Positions 45,832 to 56,349 of a DNA stretch of 64,000 nt are shown in pieces (position 1 is the stretch's first letter; each line of letters starts with the position of its first letter). The notes beneath the pieces are model-generated. The model saw only the letters and a program-made list of their open reading frames with translations. It ran no database searches and was not told the DNA's origin. A program made the translations under genes and the position numbers. The stretch comes from Bradyrhizobium nanningense (GTDB lineage: Bacteria; Pseudomonadota; Alphaproteobacteria; Rhizobiales; Xanthobacteraceae): assembly GCF_004114535.1 (NCBI RefSeq), contig NZ_LBJC01000020.1, positions 62,001 to 126,000 on the forward strand. Reading direction: 5' to 3'.

Positions 45832-46722
45832 ATGTCGGCACAGCGTATGACGCGCGGATATTTCTCGGTCTCTTTGCGAGCCCGTGGGCTGCTTCAGGCC
45901 GTCACCTTCATCCTGCTCGCGATGCCGCTGGCCGGCTGCGGCACCGGCTCGCTCTGGGACAAGTTCACCGCCAAGGACGACACCTTCGTCGAAGAGCCCG
46001 CCGACAAGATCTACAATGAGGGCCTGTACCTCATGAACGAGAAGAAGGACATGAAGGCGGCGAACAAGAAGTTCGAAGAGGTCGACCGCCAGCATCCTTA
46101 TTCCGACTGGGCCCGTAAATCGCTGCTGATGTCCGCTTACGCGTCCTACCAGGGCGGCGACTATGACGGCTGCATTGGCGCGGCCACCCGCTACGTCACG
46201 CTGCATCCCGGCAGCCCGGATGCGGCCTATGCGCAATATCTGATCGCGGCCTCCCATTACGACCAGATCCCGGACGTCAGCCGCGACCAGGCCCGCACCG
46301 AGAAGGCGATCGCCGCGCTGGAAGAGGTGGTGCGCAAATATCCGAACTCGGAATATGCGACCTCGGCCAAGGCCAAGATCGAGGGCGCGCGCGACCAGCT
46401 CGCCGGCAAGGAAATGAATACCGGCCGCTACTACGCGCAGAAGCGCGACTACACGGCGGCGATCAACCGCTACAAGACCGTCGTCACGCAGTACCAGACC
46501 ACCCGCCATGTCGAGGAGGCGTTGTACCGGCTGACCGAAGCCTATATGGCGATCGGCATCGTCGGCGAGGCGCAGACCGCGGCGGCCGTGCTTGGCCACA
46601 ATTTTCCTGACAGCCGCTGGTACAAGGACGCCTATAATCTAGTAAAATCCGGCGGTCTCGAGCCGAGCGAGAATCAGGGGTCCTGGATCAGCAAGACCTT
46701 CAAGAAGATGGGCCTCGGCTAG
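45832..46722 (+). CDS. bamD: Outer-membrane assembly lipoprotein BamD
   Basis: The protein has 296 residues. A signal peptide ends in a lipobox (MPLAGCGTGSLWDKF). Five TPR-like repeats follow: NEGLYLMNEKKDMKAANKKF, YPNSEYATSAKAKI and others. BamD is the essential lipoprotein of the BAM complex that inserts beta-barrel proteins. ATG 45832 gives a normal signal peptide; the frame is open to 45742, but that extension carries no signal. lpxC is upstream and recN is 13 bases downstream, the standard alphaproteobacterial order. Confidence 0.9.
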   Translation: MSAQRMTRGYFSVSLRARGLLQAVTFILLAMPLAGCGTGSLWDKFTAKDDTFVEEPADKIYNEGLYLMNEKKDMKAANKKFEEVDRQHPYSDWARKSLLMSAYASYQGGDYDGCIGAATRYVTLHPGSPDAAYAQYLIAASHYDQIPDVSRDQARTEKAIAALEEVVRKYPNSEYATSAKAKIEGARDQLAGKEMNTGRYYAQKRDYTAAINRYKTVVTQYQTTRHVEEALYRLTEAYMAIGIVGEAQTAAAVLGHNFPDSRWYKDAYNLVKSGGLEPSENQGSWISKTFKKMGLG

Positions 46723-46735
46723 GAAATTTGGTTCC

Positions 46736-48421
46736 ATGCTGGCGCGTCTATCGATCCGCGACATCGTCCTGATCGAACGGCTCGATATCGAATTCGCGAC
46801 GGGCCTTGCGGTTTTGACCGGCGAGACCGGTGCGGGCAAATCCATCCTGCTCGATGCCTTTGCGCTGGCGCTCGGCGGCCGCGGCGATGCCGGCCTCGTG
46901 CGTCACGGCGCGGAGCAGGGCCAGGTCACCGCCGTGTTCGATGTCCCCAAGAATCACCCTGCGGCGAAGATCCTCGCCGAGAACGGCCTCGATGACACGA
47001 GCGTTGAAGAATCTTGCGAGATGATCTTGCGCCGCGTGCAGCTGGCCGACGGTCGCACCCGCGCCTTCATCAACGACCAGTCGATCAGCGTGCAGACGCT
47101 GAAGGCGGTCGGCGCCGCCCTGGTCGAAATCCACGGCCAGCATGACGAGCGCGCGCTGGTCGATGCCGCCACCCATCGCCGCCTGCTCGACGCCTTCGCC
47201 GGCCTGGAGAAGGACGTCGCCGCGGTCGAAACGCTCTGGGACGCACGCCGGACCGCGAGCGCCGCGCTGGAGGAGCATCGCGCCAGCATGGAGCGCGCCG
47301 CGCGCGAGGCCGACTATCTGCGCCACGCCTCCGGCGAGCTGAAGCAGCTCGCGCCCAAGGAGGGCGAGGAGACCTCACTCGCCCATCGCCGCACCACCAT
47401 GATGCAGGGCGAGAAGATCGCCTCCGATCTGCGCGAGGCGCAGGAGGCGGTCGGCGGCAATCATTCGCCGGTCGGGGCCCTCTCGGCGGCGGTGCGCCGG
47501 CTGGAGCGCCGCGGCGTCAATTCGCCGGCACTGGTCGAGCCTGCCGTGAAGGCGATCGACGCCGCGATCAACGCGCTGGAGGAGGCCGACCAGCATCTCC
47601 AGGCCGCGCTGGCCGCCACCGATTTCGATCCGGCCGAGCTCGAACGCATCGAGGAACGGCTGTTCGCATTGCGCGCCGCCTCGCGCAAATATTCGACGCC
47701 GGTCGACGGGCTCGCCGCGCTGGCCGCCAAATATGCCGCCGACGTCGTGCTGATTGACGCCGGTGCCTCGCGCCTGAAGAAGCTGGAGCAGGCTGCCATC
47801 GAAGCCGACGCGCACTATGCCGCCGCCGCCAAGAAGCTGTCGCTGGCGCGGCAGAAGTCGGCGGAGAGACTCAACAAGGCCGTCAACGCCGAGCTCGCGC
47901 CGCTCAAGCTCGAACGCGCCAAGTTCATGACCCAGGTCGAGACCGACGAGGCCGCACCGGGGCCGCAGGGCTTCGACCGCGTCGAGTTCTGGGTCCAGAC
48001 CAATCCGGGCACCAAGCCAGGTCCGCTGATGAAGGTCGCCTCCGGCGGCGAGCTGTCGCGCTTCCTGCTCGCGCTCAAGGTCGTGCTGTCCGACCGCGGC
48101 TCGGCGCCGACCCTGGTGTTCGACGAGATCGACACCGGCGTGGGCGGAGCGGTCGCCGACGCCATCGGCGGGCGCCTGGCGCGGCTCGCCGGCAAGGTCC
48201 AGGTGATGGCCGTGACCCACGCCCCGCAGGTCGCCGCCCGCGCCGACCTGCATTTGCTGATCTCCAAGGACGCCCTCGACAAGGGCAAGCGCGTCGCCAC
48301 CCGCGTCAATGCGCTGGCCGCCGACCACCGCCGCGAGGAGATCGCCCGCATGCTGGCCGGCGCCGAGATCACGGCCGAGGCGAGGGCGGCTGCGGAACGG
48401 CTGCTCAAGGCGGCGAGTTAG
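46736..48421 (+). CDS. recN: DNA repair protein RecN
   Basis: The protein has 561 residues. An SMC-like ATPase involved in double-strand break repair. Walker A is GETGAGKS at residues 29-36. HGQHDERALVDAATHRRLLD is the conserved block before the coiled coil. The signature ASGGELSRFLLALK and Walker B LVFDEIDTGVGGAVAD lie in the C-terminal lobe, with THAPQVAARAD after them. Coiled-coil arms occupy about residues 165-370, shorter than in SMC proteins, as usual for RecN. Confidence 0.95.
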   Translation: MLARLSIRDIVLIERLDIEFATGLAVLTGETGAGKSILLDAFALALGGRGDAGLVRHGAEQGQVTAVFDVPKNHPAAKILAENGLDDTSVEESCEMILRRVQLADGRTRAFINDQSISVQTLKAVGAALVEIHGQHDERALVDAATHRRLLDAFAGLEKDVAAVETLWDARRTASAALEEHRASMERAAREADYLRHASGELKQLAPKEGEETSLAHRRTTMMQGEKIASDLREAQEAVGGNHSPVGALSAAVRRLERRGVNSPALVEPAVKAIDAAINALEEADQHLQAALAATDFDPAELERIEERLFALRAASRKYSTPVDGLAALAAKYAADVVLIDAGASRLKKLEQAAIEADAHYAAAAKKLSLARQKSAERLNKAVNAELAPLKLERAKFMTQVETDEAAPGPQGFDRVEFWVQTNPGTKPGPLMKVASGGELSRFLLALKVVLSDRGSAPTLVFDEIDTGVGGAVADAIGGRLARLAGKVQVMAVTHAPQVAARADLHLLISKDALDKGKRVATRVNALAADHRREEIARMLAGAEITAEARAAAERLLKAAS

Positions 48422-50758
<2,337 letters not shown>

Positions 50759-50768
50759 ACTCTCTCCC

Positions 50769-50855
50769 CGTCATTGCGAGGAGCCCTTGCGACGAGGCAA
50801 TCCAGAGTGCCGCCTCGGTGGCAGCCTGGATTGCTTCGCTGCGCTCGCAATGACG
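50769..50855. repeat. Intergenic palindromic element, family A copy 2
   Basis: CGTCATTGCGAGGAGC and CTCGCAATGACG arms with inner GAGGCAATCCAG and CTGGATTGCTTCGCTGCG. It lies between the convergent ligA and MFS genes. Copy 1 is at 2964-3045. Confidence 0.85.
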
Positions 50856-50874
50856 GGGAGGGAGCGTCGCCTCC

Positions 50875-52149
50875 CTACATCATCCCGCTCTCTTCCTCCT
50901 CGGCCTGCCCGATCAGCGCCTCGCTCACGACGACTTCGCGGCGGGGGACGACGAAGATCATCATGCAGGCACAGAGCAGCGAGATGGCGACGACGGCCGA
51001 GGTCAGCGGCAGCGTCGTGGCCGAGTGGCCGCCGAGATAGGCCCCGAATTGCGACATCAGCGCGCCGATCCCCTGTTGCAGAAAGCCCATGGCGCCCGAT
51101 GCGGCGCCGGCGGCTTCGGGGCGGATGCTGATGGCACCGGCCGCGGAATTCGCCATCACGAAGGCATTGCCCACCATCACGATCATCTGCGTCCCGAACA
51201 GCCAGGCGGGCGCCTCGTTCCAGCCGGTGAAGCTCCACAGCAGGTTCAACAGGCTGCCGGCGAGCTGCAGCGCGAGCCCGAACGAGATCAGCTTCTCCAG
51301 GGAATGCCGCGGCGCAAAGCGCACGCAGAGCAGGTTGCCGACCAGATAGGCGAAGCCCGTTGTGGCGAACCAGGCGCCGTACTCGGCGCTGCTCCGGCCC
51401 ATCTGCGTCACCACGATGTAAGGGCCGCCGCCCGCGAAGGTGAAGATGATCTGCGAGGCCAGCACCTGGCACATCACATAGCCGACGAAGGCGCGGTTCG
51501 TGATCAGGATGCCGACGTCGCGGCGAAAACCGCTGCCGGCGGCGCGGCTGCGGCGCGTTTCGGGCAGCGCCACCGCGATGCCGACGGCGACAAAGATCGC
51601 GGCGACGGCGATGGCGTAGAAGATCGCGCGCCAGCCGAACGCGGTTTCGATCAAGCCGCCGGTGAGCGGTGAAACCATCTGGCCGATCATCAGCGCCGCG
51701 ACCACGAGGCTGATCATCGAGGCGACGCGGTCGCGCTCATAGATGTCGCGGATGATGGCACGGCTCACCACCATGCCGGCGGCGCCGCCCAGGGCTTGAA
51801 AGAAGCGGGCCGCGATCAGCTGCGGCAGGGTTTCGGCAAAGATGCAAGCGATGCTGGCCGCGACCATCAGCGCCAGCCCTCCGAGCAGCACCGGGCGACG
51901 CCCGAACCGGTCGGACAGCGGTCCCATGATCAGCTGCGACAATGCGATTCCGACCATGTAAAGCGACACCGTCATCTGCGCGATCGAGATGTCGCTGCCG
52001 AAAGTCGTCGCCAGCACCGGCAGCGCCGGAACCAGGATGTAGAGCGAGATCGGCGCAATCCCGGTCATCACGACCAGCAACAGCAGCACCCCGCGCGAGG
52101 TCGCAAGGTTGGTTGCCGCTTTCGGCGGCTTGCTGATCATGCCGTGCAT
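50875..52149 (-). CDS. Bcr/CflA-type MFS drug exporter
   Basis: The protein has 424 residues and 12 predicted helices (DHA1). SLYILVPALPVLATTFGSD is the TM1 block. GPLSDRFGRRPVLLGGLALM is motif A. FFQALGGAAGMVVSRAIIRD and the sequence after it match Bcr/CflA proteins. The C-terminal tail is acidic (GQAEEEESGMM). Bcr/CflA pumps export bicyclomycin, chloramphenicol or small peptides; the true substrate here is unknown. ATG 52149 or ATG 52140 may be used. Confidence 0.88.
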   Translation of the reverse strand: MHGMISKPPKAATNLATSRGVLLLLVVMTGIAPISLYILVPALPVLATTFGSDISIAQMTVSLYMVGIALSQLIMGPLSDRFGRRPVLLGGLALMVAASIACIFAETLPQLIAARFFQALGGAAGMVVSRAIIRDIYERDRVASMISLVVAALMIGQMVSPLTGGLIETAFGWRAIFYAIAVAAIFVAVGIAVALPETRRSRAAGSGFRRDVGILITNRAFVGYVMCQVLASQIIFTFAGGGPYIVVTQMGRSSAEYGAWFATTGFAYLVGNLLCVRFAPRHSLEKLISFGLALQLAGSLLNLLWSFTGWNEAPAWLFGTQMIVMVGNAFVMANSAAGAISIRPEAAGAASGAMGFLQQGIGALMSQFGAYLGGHSATTLPLTSAVVAISLLCACMMIFVVPRREVVVSEALIGQAEEEESGMM

Positions 52150-52326
52150 GCGGGCCCATCTCGTTGCAATTCGAATCCGACTGTAGCTTGCTCGCGCAAG
52201 ACCGATATCGGCGTTTCGGAATGCGGCTATACGGATTCCGGGATGGTTGTTTTGGCGGCGTGCGGAGCTGCTATGCTACGAGGCGCGGAGGGCCGGGATG
52301 TTGTGCGCTCGCCCCCTCATCCTCGG

Positions 52327-52430
52327 TGTCATTCCCCGTGAAGGCGGGGAATCCAGTATTCCAGAGGCCGCCCTGATTGAATCGAGAAGCCGCGCCGTAC
52401 TGGACGCCCCGCCTTCGCGGGGCATGACAG
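52327..52430. repeat. Intergenic palindromic element, family E copy 2
   Basis: GTCATTCCCCGTGAAGGCGG and CCTTCGCGGGGCATGACAG are the outer arms; CCAGTATTCCAGAG and CGTACTGGACGCCCCG are shared with 33498-33574. The 326-base gap between the MFS exporter and the aminopeptidase holds this element, and I see no gene in the rest. Confidence 0.82.
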
Positions 52431-52475
52431 TGAGTTCGAGGGAAGAGCCTTGCGTTAATCGCGTAGCTGTATGCG

Positions 52476-54302
52476 CTACGTCAGCTCCGCCGTGGCCTGA
52501 TCGAGCCAGGCCCGGGTCGCCTCGTCGAGCGCCGGCCCGACCTCGGCTCGAACGCGCGCATGATAGGCATTGAGCCAGTCGAGCTCGTCGCGGCTCAGCA
52601 TCGCGACATCGACCAGCCGGCGGTCGATCGGTGCGAGCGTCAGCGTCTCGAACGCATTCATCGGCTTCTCGGCGCCCTTGATGTCGGCGGCGACGACCAG
52701 TTCGAGGTTCTCGATGCGGATGCCGAAACCGTCGGTCTTGTAGTAACCGGGCTCGTTGGAGAGGATCATGCCGCGCTTCAGCGGCGTGGTGCCGAGCTTC
52801 GAAATTCGCGCCGGCCCTTCGTGCACCGAGAGATAGCTGCCGACGCCGTGGCCGGTGCCGTGCTCGAAGTCGACGCCGGCGGCCCAGAGATATTGCCGTG
52901 CCAGCGTGTCGAGCTGCGCGCCCGTGGTGCCGTCGGGGAAGACCGCGCGCGCGATCGCGATGTGGCCGCGCAACACGCGCGTGAAGCGGTCGCGCATCTC
53001 CTCGGTCGGCTCGCCCACGGCCATGGTACGCGTGACGTCGGTGGTGCCGTCTTCGTACTGCGCGCCGGAATCGATCAGTAGGAGGTCGCCGGGCGCGATG
53101 CGCCGGTTGCTCTTGCGCGTGACGCGGTAGTGCACGATGGCGCCGTTCGGGCCGGTGCCGGAGATGGTCGGAAACGACACGTCCTTCAGCGCGCCGGTGT
53201 CGCGGCGAAACGTCTCCAGCGCCTCGACCGCGTCGATCTCGGTGAGCTTGCCGCTTGTAGCCTCGCGATCGATGAAGGCGAGGAAGCGCGCCAGCGCTAG
53301 GGCGTCGCGCCGATGCGCCGTCTGCGTCCCCTTGATCTCGGTCGCGTTCTTGACCGCTTTGAGCAGTGCAATCGGGTCGCTGCCGCGCACCGGCTTGCCG
53401 CCGGCGCCTGCGATCAGCCGGCTGAGCGCGTCGGCCGCGGTGGCACTATCCAGTGCGATCGACCCGCCGCCCTTGGCGAGCGCCATCAGCGTCGGCGCCA
53501 TCGCGTCGGGCTCGCGCACGTCGGCGGACTGCTCGAGATGGTCGCGCGTGAGGTTGGAGAGCTTGCGGTTATCGATGAAGATGGTCGGCCGTCCGTCTTT
53601 CGGCACCAGCGCATAGGACAGCGGCAGCGGCGTATGGGCGACGTCGGCGCCGCGGATGTTGAAGGTCCAGGCGACCGCGTGGCTGTCGGACAGCACCAGC
53701 GCATCGACGCCGAGCTTGCCGAGCTCGCTTCTGATCTGCGTCAGCTTCTCGGCTTCCGTGACGCCGGCATGCTGGAGTCCGTGCACGGCGACGGGGGCGA
53801 GCGGCGGCTGCGGGCGGTCCTGCCAGATCGCATCGATCGGATTGCTGTCGAGCGCGACCAGCTCGGCGCCGGCCTTGGCGCAGGCGGCGGACAGGCGCTC
53901 GGCTGCCGCAAAAGTGTGCAGCCACGGGTCGAATCCGAGGCGGTCACCGGCTTTCAAATGCGCCGACACCCAGCTCTCCGGCGGCGGGTCGATCAGCGAT
54001 TCCACGGTCCAGGCCTTTGCATCGACCTGCTTGGCGGCCTGAAGCGTGTAGCGGCCGTCGACGAACAATGCGGCCTCCTGCATCAGAACCACCGCGAGTC
54101 CCGCCGAGCCCGTGAAACCGGTCAGCCAGGCCAGCCTTTCTTCCGACGGCGGCACATATTCGTTCTGCTGCTGATCGGCGCGCGGAACGACGAAGCCGGC
54201 GAGCTTGCGACGGGCGAGTTCTTCGCGAAGTGCGGCCAGCCGTGCGGTCAATGCGACGCCGGCCTCCGGCTCCTCGAATGTCTGGAAGTGTGCTTCGAAC
54301 AT
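52476..54302 (-). CDS. Aminopeptidase P family Xaa-Pro peptidase
   Basis: The protein has 608 residues: two creatinase-like N-terminal domains, then an M24 pita-bread domain from about 310. The five metal ligands are visible: LLIDSGAQYEDGTTDVTRT (two Asp), HGTGHGVGSYLSVHEG (His), SNEPGYY (Glu) and GIRIENLELV (Glu). It removes N-terminal residues before Pro. The 600-residue three-domain form resembles the eukaryotic cytosolic aminopeptidase P type found in rhizobia. No signal peptide, so cytoplasmic. Confidence 0.9.
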   Translation of the reverse strand: MFEAHFQTFEEPEAGVALTARLAALREELARRKLAGFVVPRADQQQNEYVPPSEERLAWLTGFTGSAGLAVVLMQEAALFVDGRYTLQAAKQVDAKAWTVESLIDPPPESWVSAHLKAGDRLGFDPWLHTFAAAERLSAACAKAGAELVALDSNPIDAIWQDRPQPPLAPVAVHGLQHAGVTEAEKLTQIRSELGKLGVDALVLSDSHAVAWTFNIRGADVAHTPLPLSYALVPKDGRPTIFIDNRKLSNLTRDHLEQSADVREPDAMAPTLMALAKGGGSIALDSATAADALSRLIAGAGGKPVRGSDPIALLKAVKNATEIKGTQTAHRRDALALARFLAFIDREATSGKLTEIDAVEALETFRRDTGALKDVSFPTISGTGPNGAIVHYRVTRKSNRRIAPGDLLLIDSGAQYEDGTTDVTRTMAVGEPTEEMRDRFTRVLRGHIAIARAVFPDGTTGAQLDTLARQYLWAAGVDFEHGTGHGVGSYLSVHEGPARISKLGTTPLKRGMILSNEPGYYKTDGFGIRIENLELVVAADIKGAEKPMNAFETLTLAPIDRRLVDVAMLSRDELDWLNAYHARVRAEVGPALDEATRAWLDQATAELT

Positions 54303-54412
54303 GGTGGATCACTTTAGGATCATGGGGGCGAGTCCGCAATCTGGACGCATTTGCGTCGCATCTGGCATGGACTGTGCTTGAATGGTTCCATTCGAATTGA
54401 GTGGAGTAAAGG

Positions 54413-54508
54413 ATGCGGCAGCCGCGCTTCGTCCGGATGACAGCGAAATTCGAGCAGGTGGTTCATCTCAACGACGAGGGGACACACGATGCCAGCGTTC
54501 ACGTTTGA
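54413..54508 (+). CDS. Possible 31-residue leader ORF
   Basis: ATG 54413 to TGA 54506-54508 encodes MRQPRFVRMTAKFEQVVHL plus NDEGTHDASVHV. AAAGG lies directly before and GTGGAG a little further upstream. It overlaps the next ORF by 20 bases in another frame, an arrangement that could couple their translation. An inverted repeat GAATGG-TT-CCATTC (54380-54393) lies upstream and could be part of the promoter. Unrecognised and tentative. Confidence 0.35.
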   Translation: MRQPRFVRMTAKFEQVVHLNDEGTHDASVHV

Positions 54509-54668
54509 GAAGATTTCGCCGCCGGCGCGCCGAGCGCCGACTGCGGCGGCACCGAAGAAGCCGCGCAGCGTCATCAGCCAGATGATCGACCGACTCGCGG
54601 ACCGCCGCGCCAGGCGCGCCGTGCAGGACGAGCGGGCGATGCGGCGGAACGAGAAGCCGGCGGAGTAG
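54489..54668 (+). CDS. Small basic protein of unknown function
   Basis: The frame encodes 59 residues starting MPAFTFEKISPPARRAPTAA. The second half is strongly basic and helical (MIDRLADRRARRAVQDERAM). GAGGGG lies seven bases before ATG 54489, a good ribosome-binding site. Similar short proteins with FTFEKISPP starts are, from memory, frequent in Bradyrhizobium. Nucleic-acid binding is possible from composition only. Confidence 0.6.
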   Translation: MPAFTFEKISPPARRAPTAAAPKKPRSVISQMIDRLADRRARRAVQDERAMRRNEKPAE

Positions 54669-54682
54669 CGGCGGTGTTTGTT

Positions 54683-54828
54683 CACCTCGCCCCGCTTGCG
54701 GGGAGAGGTCGGATTGCTTTGGCGCGCAATTGCGCGCCTGAGCAATCCAGGTGAGGGGGACTCTCCGCGAGTCCAGTTCTCACCGTCCCCGTGGAGACTC
54801 CCCCTCTCCCCGCAGGCGGGGCGAGGGA
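54683..54828. repeat. Intergenic palindromic element, family G copy 2
   Basis: CACCTCGCCCCGCTTGCGG and CTCCCCGCAGGCGGGGCGAG arms. The interior holds the smaller stems GGCGCGCAATTGCGCGCC and ATTGC...GCAAT, and CTCTCCGCGAG. It lies between the small basic gene and prmA, and is related to 12059-12126. Confidence 0.78.
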
Positions 54829-54851
54829 GCGCACCGACGCCGCGGACGCAC

Positions 54852-55739
54852 TCACCCCACCTTCCGCAACAACAGGCTGCTCCACCCTTCGATCCGCAGA
54901 TGCTTCAGCGGCACGAGGCCGCGCGCGCGATAGGCGGCGATCACGGCGGGCGCCTGGTGCGTCAGCAGGCCGGAGAGGATGACGCGTCCGCCGGGCGCGA
55001 GATGCCGTGCCATCGGGCCCGCCAATTGCCTGAGCGGGTTGGCAAGGATGTTGGCCAGCACCAGGTCGAACGGACCGGCCTGTCCAAAATCCGGCGCGGC
55101 GAAGCCGGTCGCGCGGATCGCCCGCACATAATTGCCAGCTTCGTTCAGCGAGGCGTTCTCGGCCGCCACCCGCACCGAGGGCGGATCGATGTCGGAGGCG
55201 AGCACGTGGCGATGCAGCGCCTTCGCCGCGGCGATCGCGAGCACGCCGGTTCCGGTGCCGAGGTCGAGCACGCGGCCCGGCCGCGCGCTCTTCAGGACAT
55301 GGTCAAGCAGAAGTAAACAGCCACGCGTGGTGCCGTGATGTCCGGTGCCGAAGGCGAGCGCCGCTTCGATCTCGATCGCGAGCTTGTTCGGCGCCACGCG
55401 GTCGCGATCATGGCTGCCGTGCACGACGAAGCGCCCGGCCGGGACCGGGACGAGATCTTCCAGGCTGGCCTTGACCCAGTCCTTGGCCTCGATCGTGTCG
55501 AAGGCGAGCGTCGCGGCGATCTCATTTCCGGCTGAAATTGCAATGAGTTCGCGCAGCCATGCCTGATCGGGCGCCGCGGCGAAATGCAGCGTGACGTCCC
55601 ATTGTCCGTCCGGCCGCTCGAAGGCGGCGACCGCGGCATCGCCCTCGAAAAACACCTCGGTGAGCACGTCGACGACGCGCCTGGCGTCGGCCTCGCTGCC
55701 GATCGAAAAGCTGGCGCGATGGGTTGGAGCAGGCTGCAT
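54852..55739 (-). CDS. prmA: Ribosomal protein L11 methyltransferase
   Basis: The protein has 295 residues. The SAM-binding motif is RVLDLGTGTGVLAIAAAKAL, preceded by AFGTGHHGTTRGCLLLLD, the PrmA-specific block, and followed by LVLANILANPLRQLAGPMAR, an NPPY-like motif variant. The N-terminal 110 residues form the L11-binding domain. It methylates Lys and N-terminal amines of L11. ATG 55739; an open extension to 55840 lacks PrmA features. Confidence 0.92.
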   Translation of the reverse strand: MQPAPTHRASFSIGSEADARRVVDVLTEVFFEGDAAVAAFERPDGQWDVTLHFAAAPDQAWLRELIAISAGNEIAATLAFDTIEAKDWVKASLEDLVPVPAGRFVVHGSHDRDRVAPNKLAIEIEAALAFGTGHHGTTRGCLLLLDHVLKSARPGRVLDLGTGTGVLAIAAAKALHRHVLASDIDPPSVRVAAENASLNEAGNYVRAIRATGFAAPDFGQAGPFDLVLANILANPLRQLAGPMARHLAPGGRVILSGLLTHQAPAVIAAYRARGLVPLKHLRIEGWSSLLLRKVG

Positions 55740-55893
55740 TCAGGCTTCCGTTGAGTTGAATTTTTGGAACTTTTGTCGGCAATTTTCCCCGCAAGTTGCG
55801 GTTCCCGGATTAACCTGGCCGAAGGTTGTGCCCCGTACATTTTCGGATGTCGAATTAAGCCAACACAGCTTGGAATTGAAACGGAGGCGAGTC

Positions 55894-56058
55894 TTGAAAA
55901 GCATGATTCTGAAGTTCTGGTCGGATGAGTCCGGTGCGACGGCGATCGAATACGGTCTGATTGCCGCGGGTATCGCCCTGGCGATCATCACCGTGGTGAA
56001 CAGCCTGGGCTCGACCCTGAACGACAAGTTCACGTCGATTAGCACCTCCTTGCAGTAA
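55894..56058 (+). CDS. Flp/Fap-type pilin
   Basis: A 54-residue prepilin. After a short basic leader (MKSMILKFWSDESG) comes ATAIEYGLIAAGIALAIITV, the Flp hydrophobic core with the conserved Glu at position +5 after the expected prepilin-peptidase cut between Gly and Ala. The start is taken as TTG 55894, six bases after GGAGG; ATG 55903 would be too far from it and would shorten the leader. Flp pilins build type IVb (Tad) pili for attachment, but no cpa/tad assembly genes lie nearby, so it depends on machinery elsewhere. Confidence 0.88.
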   Translation: MKSMILKFWSDESGATAIEYGLIAAGIALAIITVVNSLGSTLNDKFTSISTSLQ

Positions 56059-56063
56059 TTTCC

Positions 56064-56093
56064 GCCCCCATTTCCCAACGGGGGCTGGTTTTT
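56064..56093 (+). terminator. Terminator of the Flp pilin gene
   Basis: GCCCCC and GGGGGC arms around ATTTCCCAAC, followed by a TTTTTT run. It lies six bases after the pilin stop codon, as expected for a short highly expressed monocistronic message. Confidence 0.88.
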
Positions 56094-56185
56094 CTCCGAG
56101 GCTATTCCTGATCACCGCCCGCGAGGGGAATTCCCCCTTGGCGGGCGAGGTCATTTTGGCGGGCCTCTTTGATATTCACAGGTTG

Positions 56186-56349
56186 TCCGCTCCTTTACCG
56201 GGACGCTATCCGCCCACTTATCCCGCAATTGTCCCCGCGATTTTCCACTGACTTTCCCCGATTGTCTCGAAGTTCTGATCCTTGCGTCCTCGGCCTGTCC
56301 ACAGACGGTTCAATAGTCTGTCCACAAGAGATCCACAGGCCTATCCACG
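56186..56349. repeat. Helically phased array of DnaA-box-like words
   Basis: The word NNTCCNC recurs with a step of 11 or 12 bases: TCC at 56186, 56209, 56221, 56232, 56244, 56255, 56279, 56287, 56298, 56321, 56332 and 56344 (plus TCT at 56265). The last four read CTGTCCACA, CTGTCCACA, AGATCCACA and CTATCCACG, each two mismatches from TTATCCACA. It lies between the convergent pilin and oxidoreductase genes and touches the latter's stop. It may be a DnaA-binding or other protein-array site; nothing proves it. Confidence 0.5.

Noticed and set aside
56186..56349. Chromosomal replication origin
   Set aside because: The words are two mismatches from DnaA boxes, there is no AT-rich unwinding region, and none of the usual origin neighbours such as dnaA, hemE or parAB is present; only a phased array is claimed.
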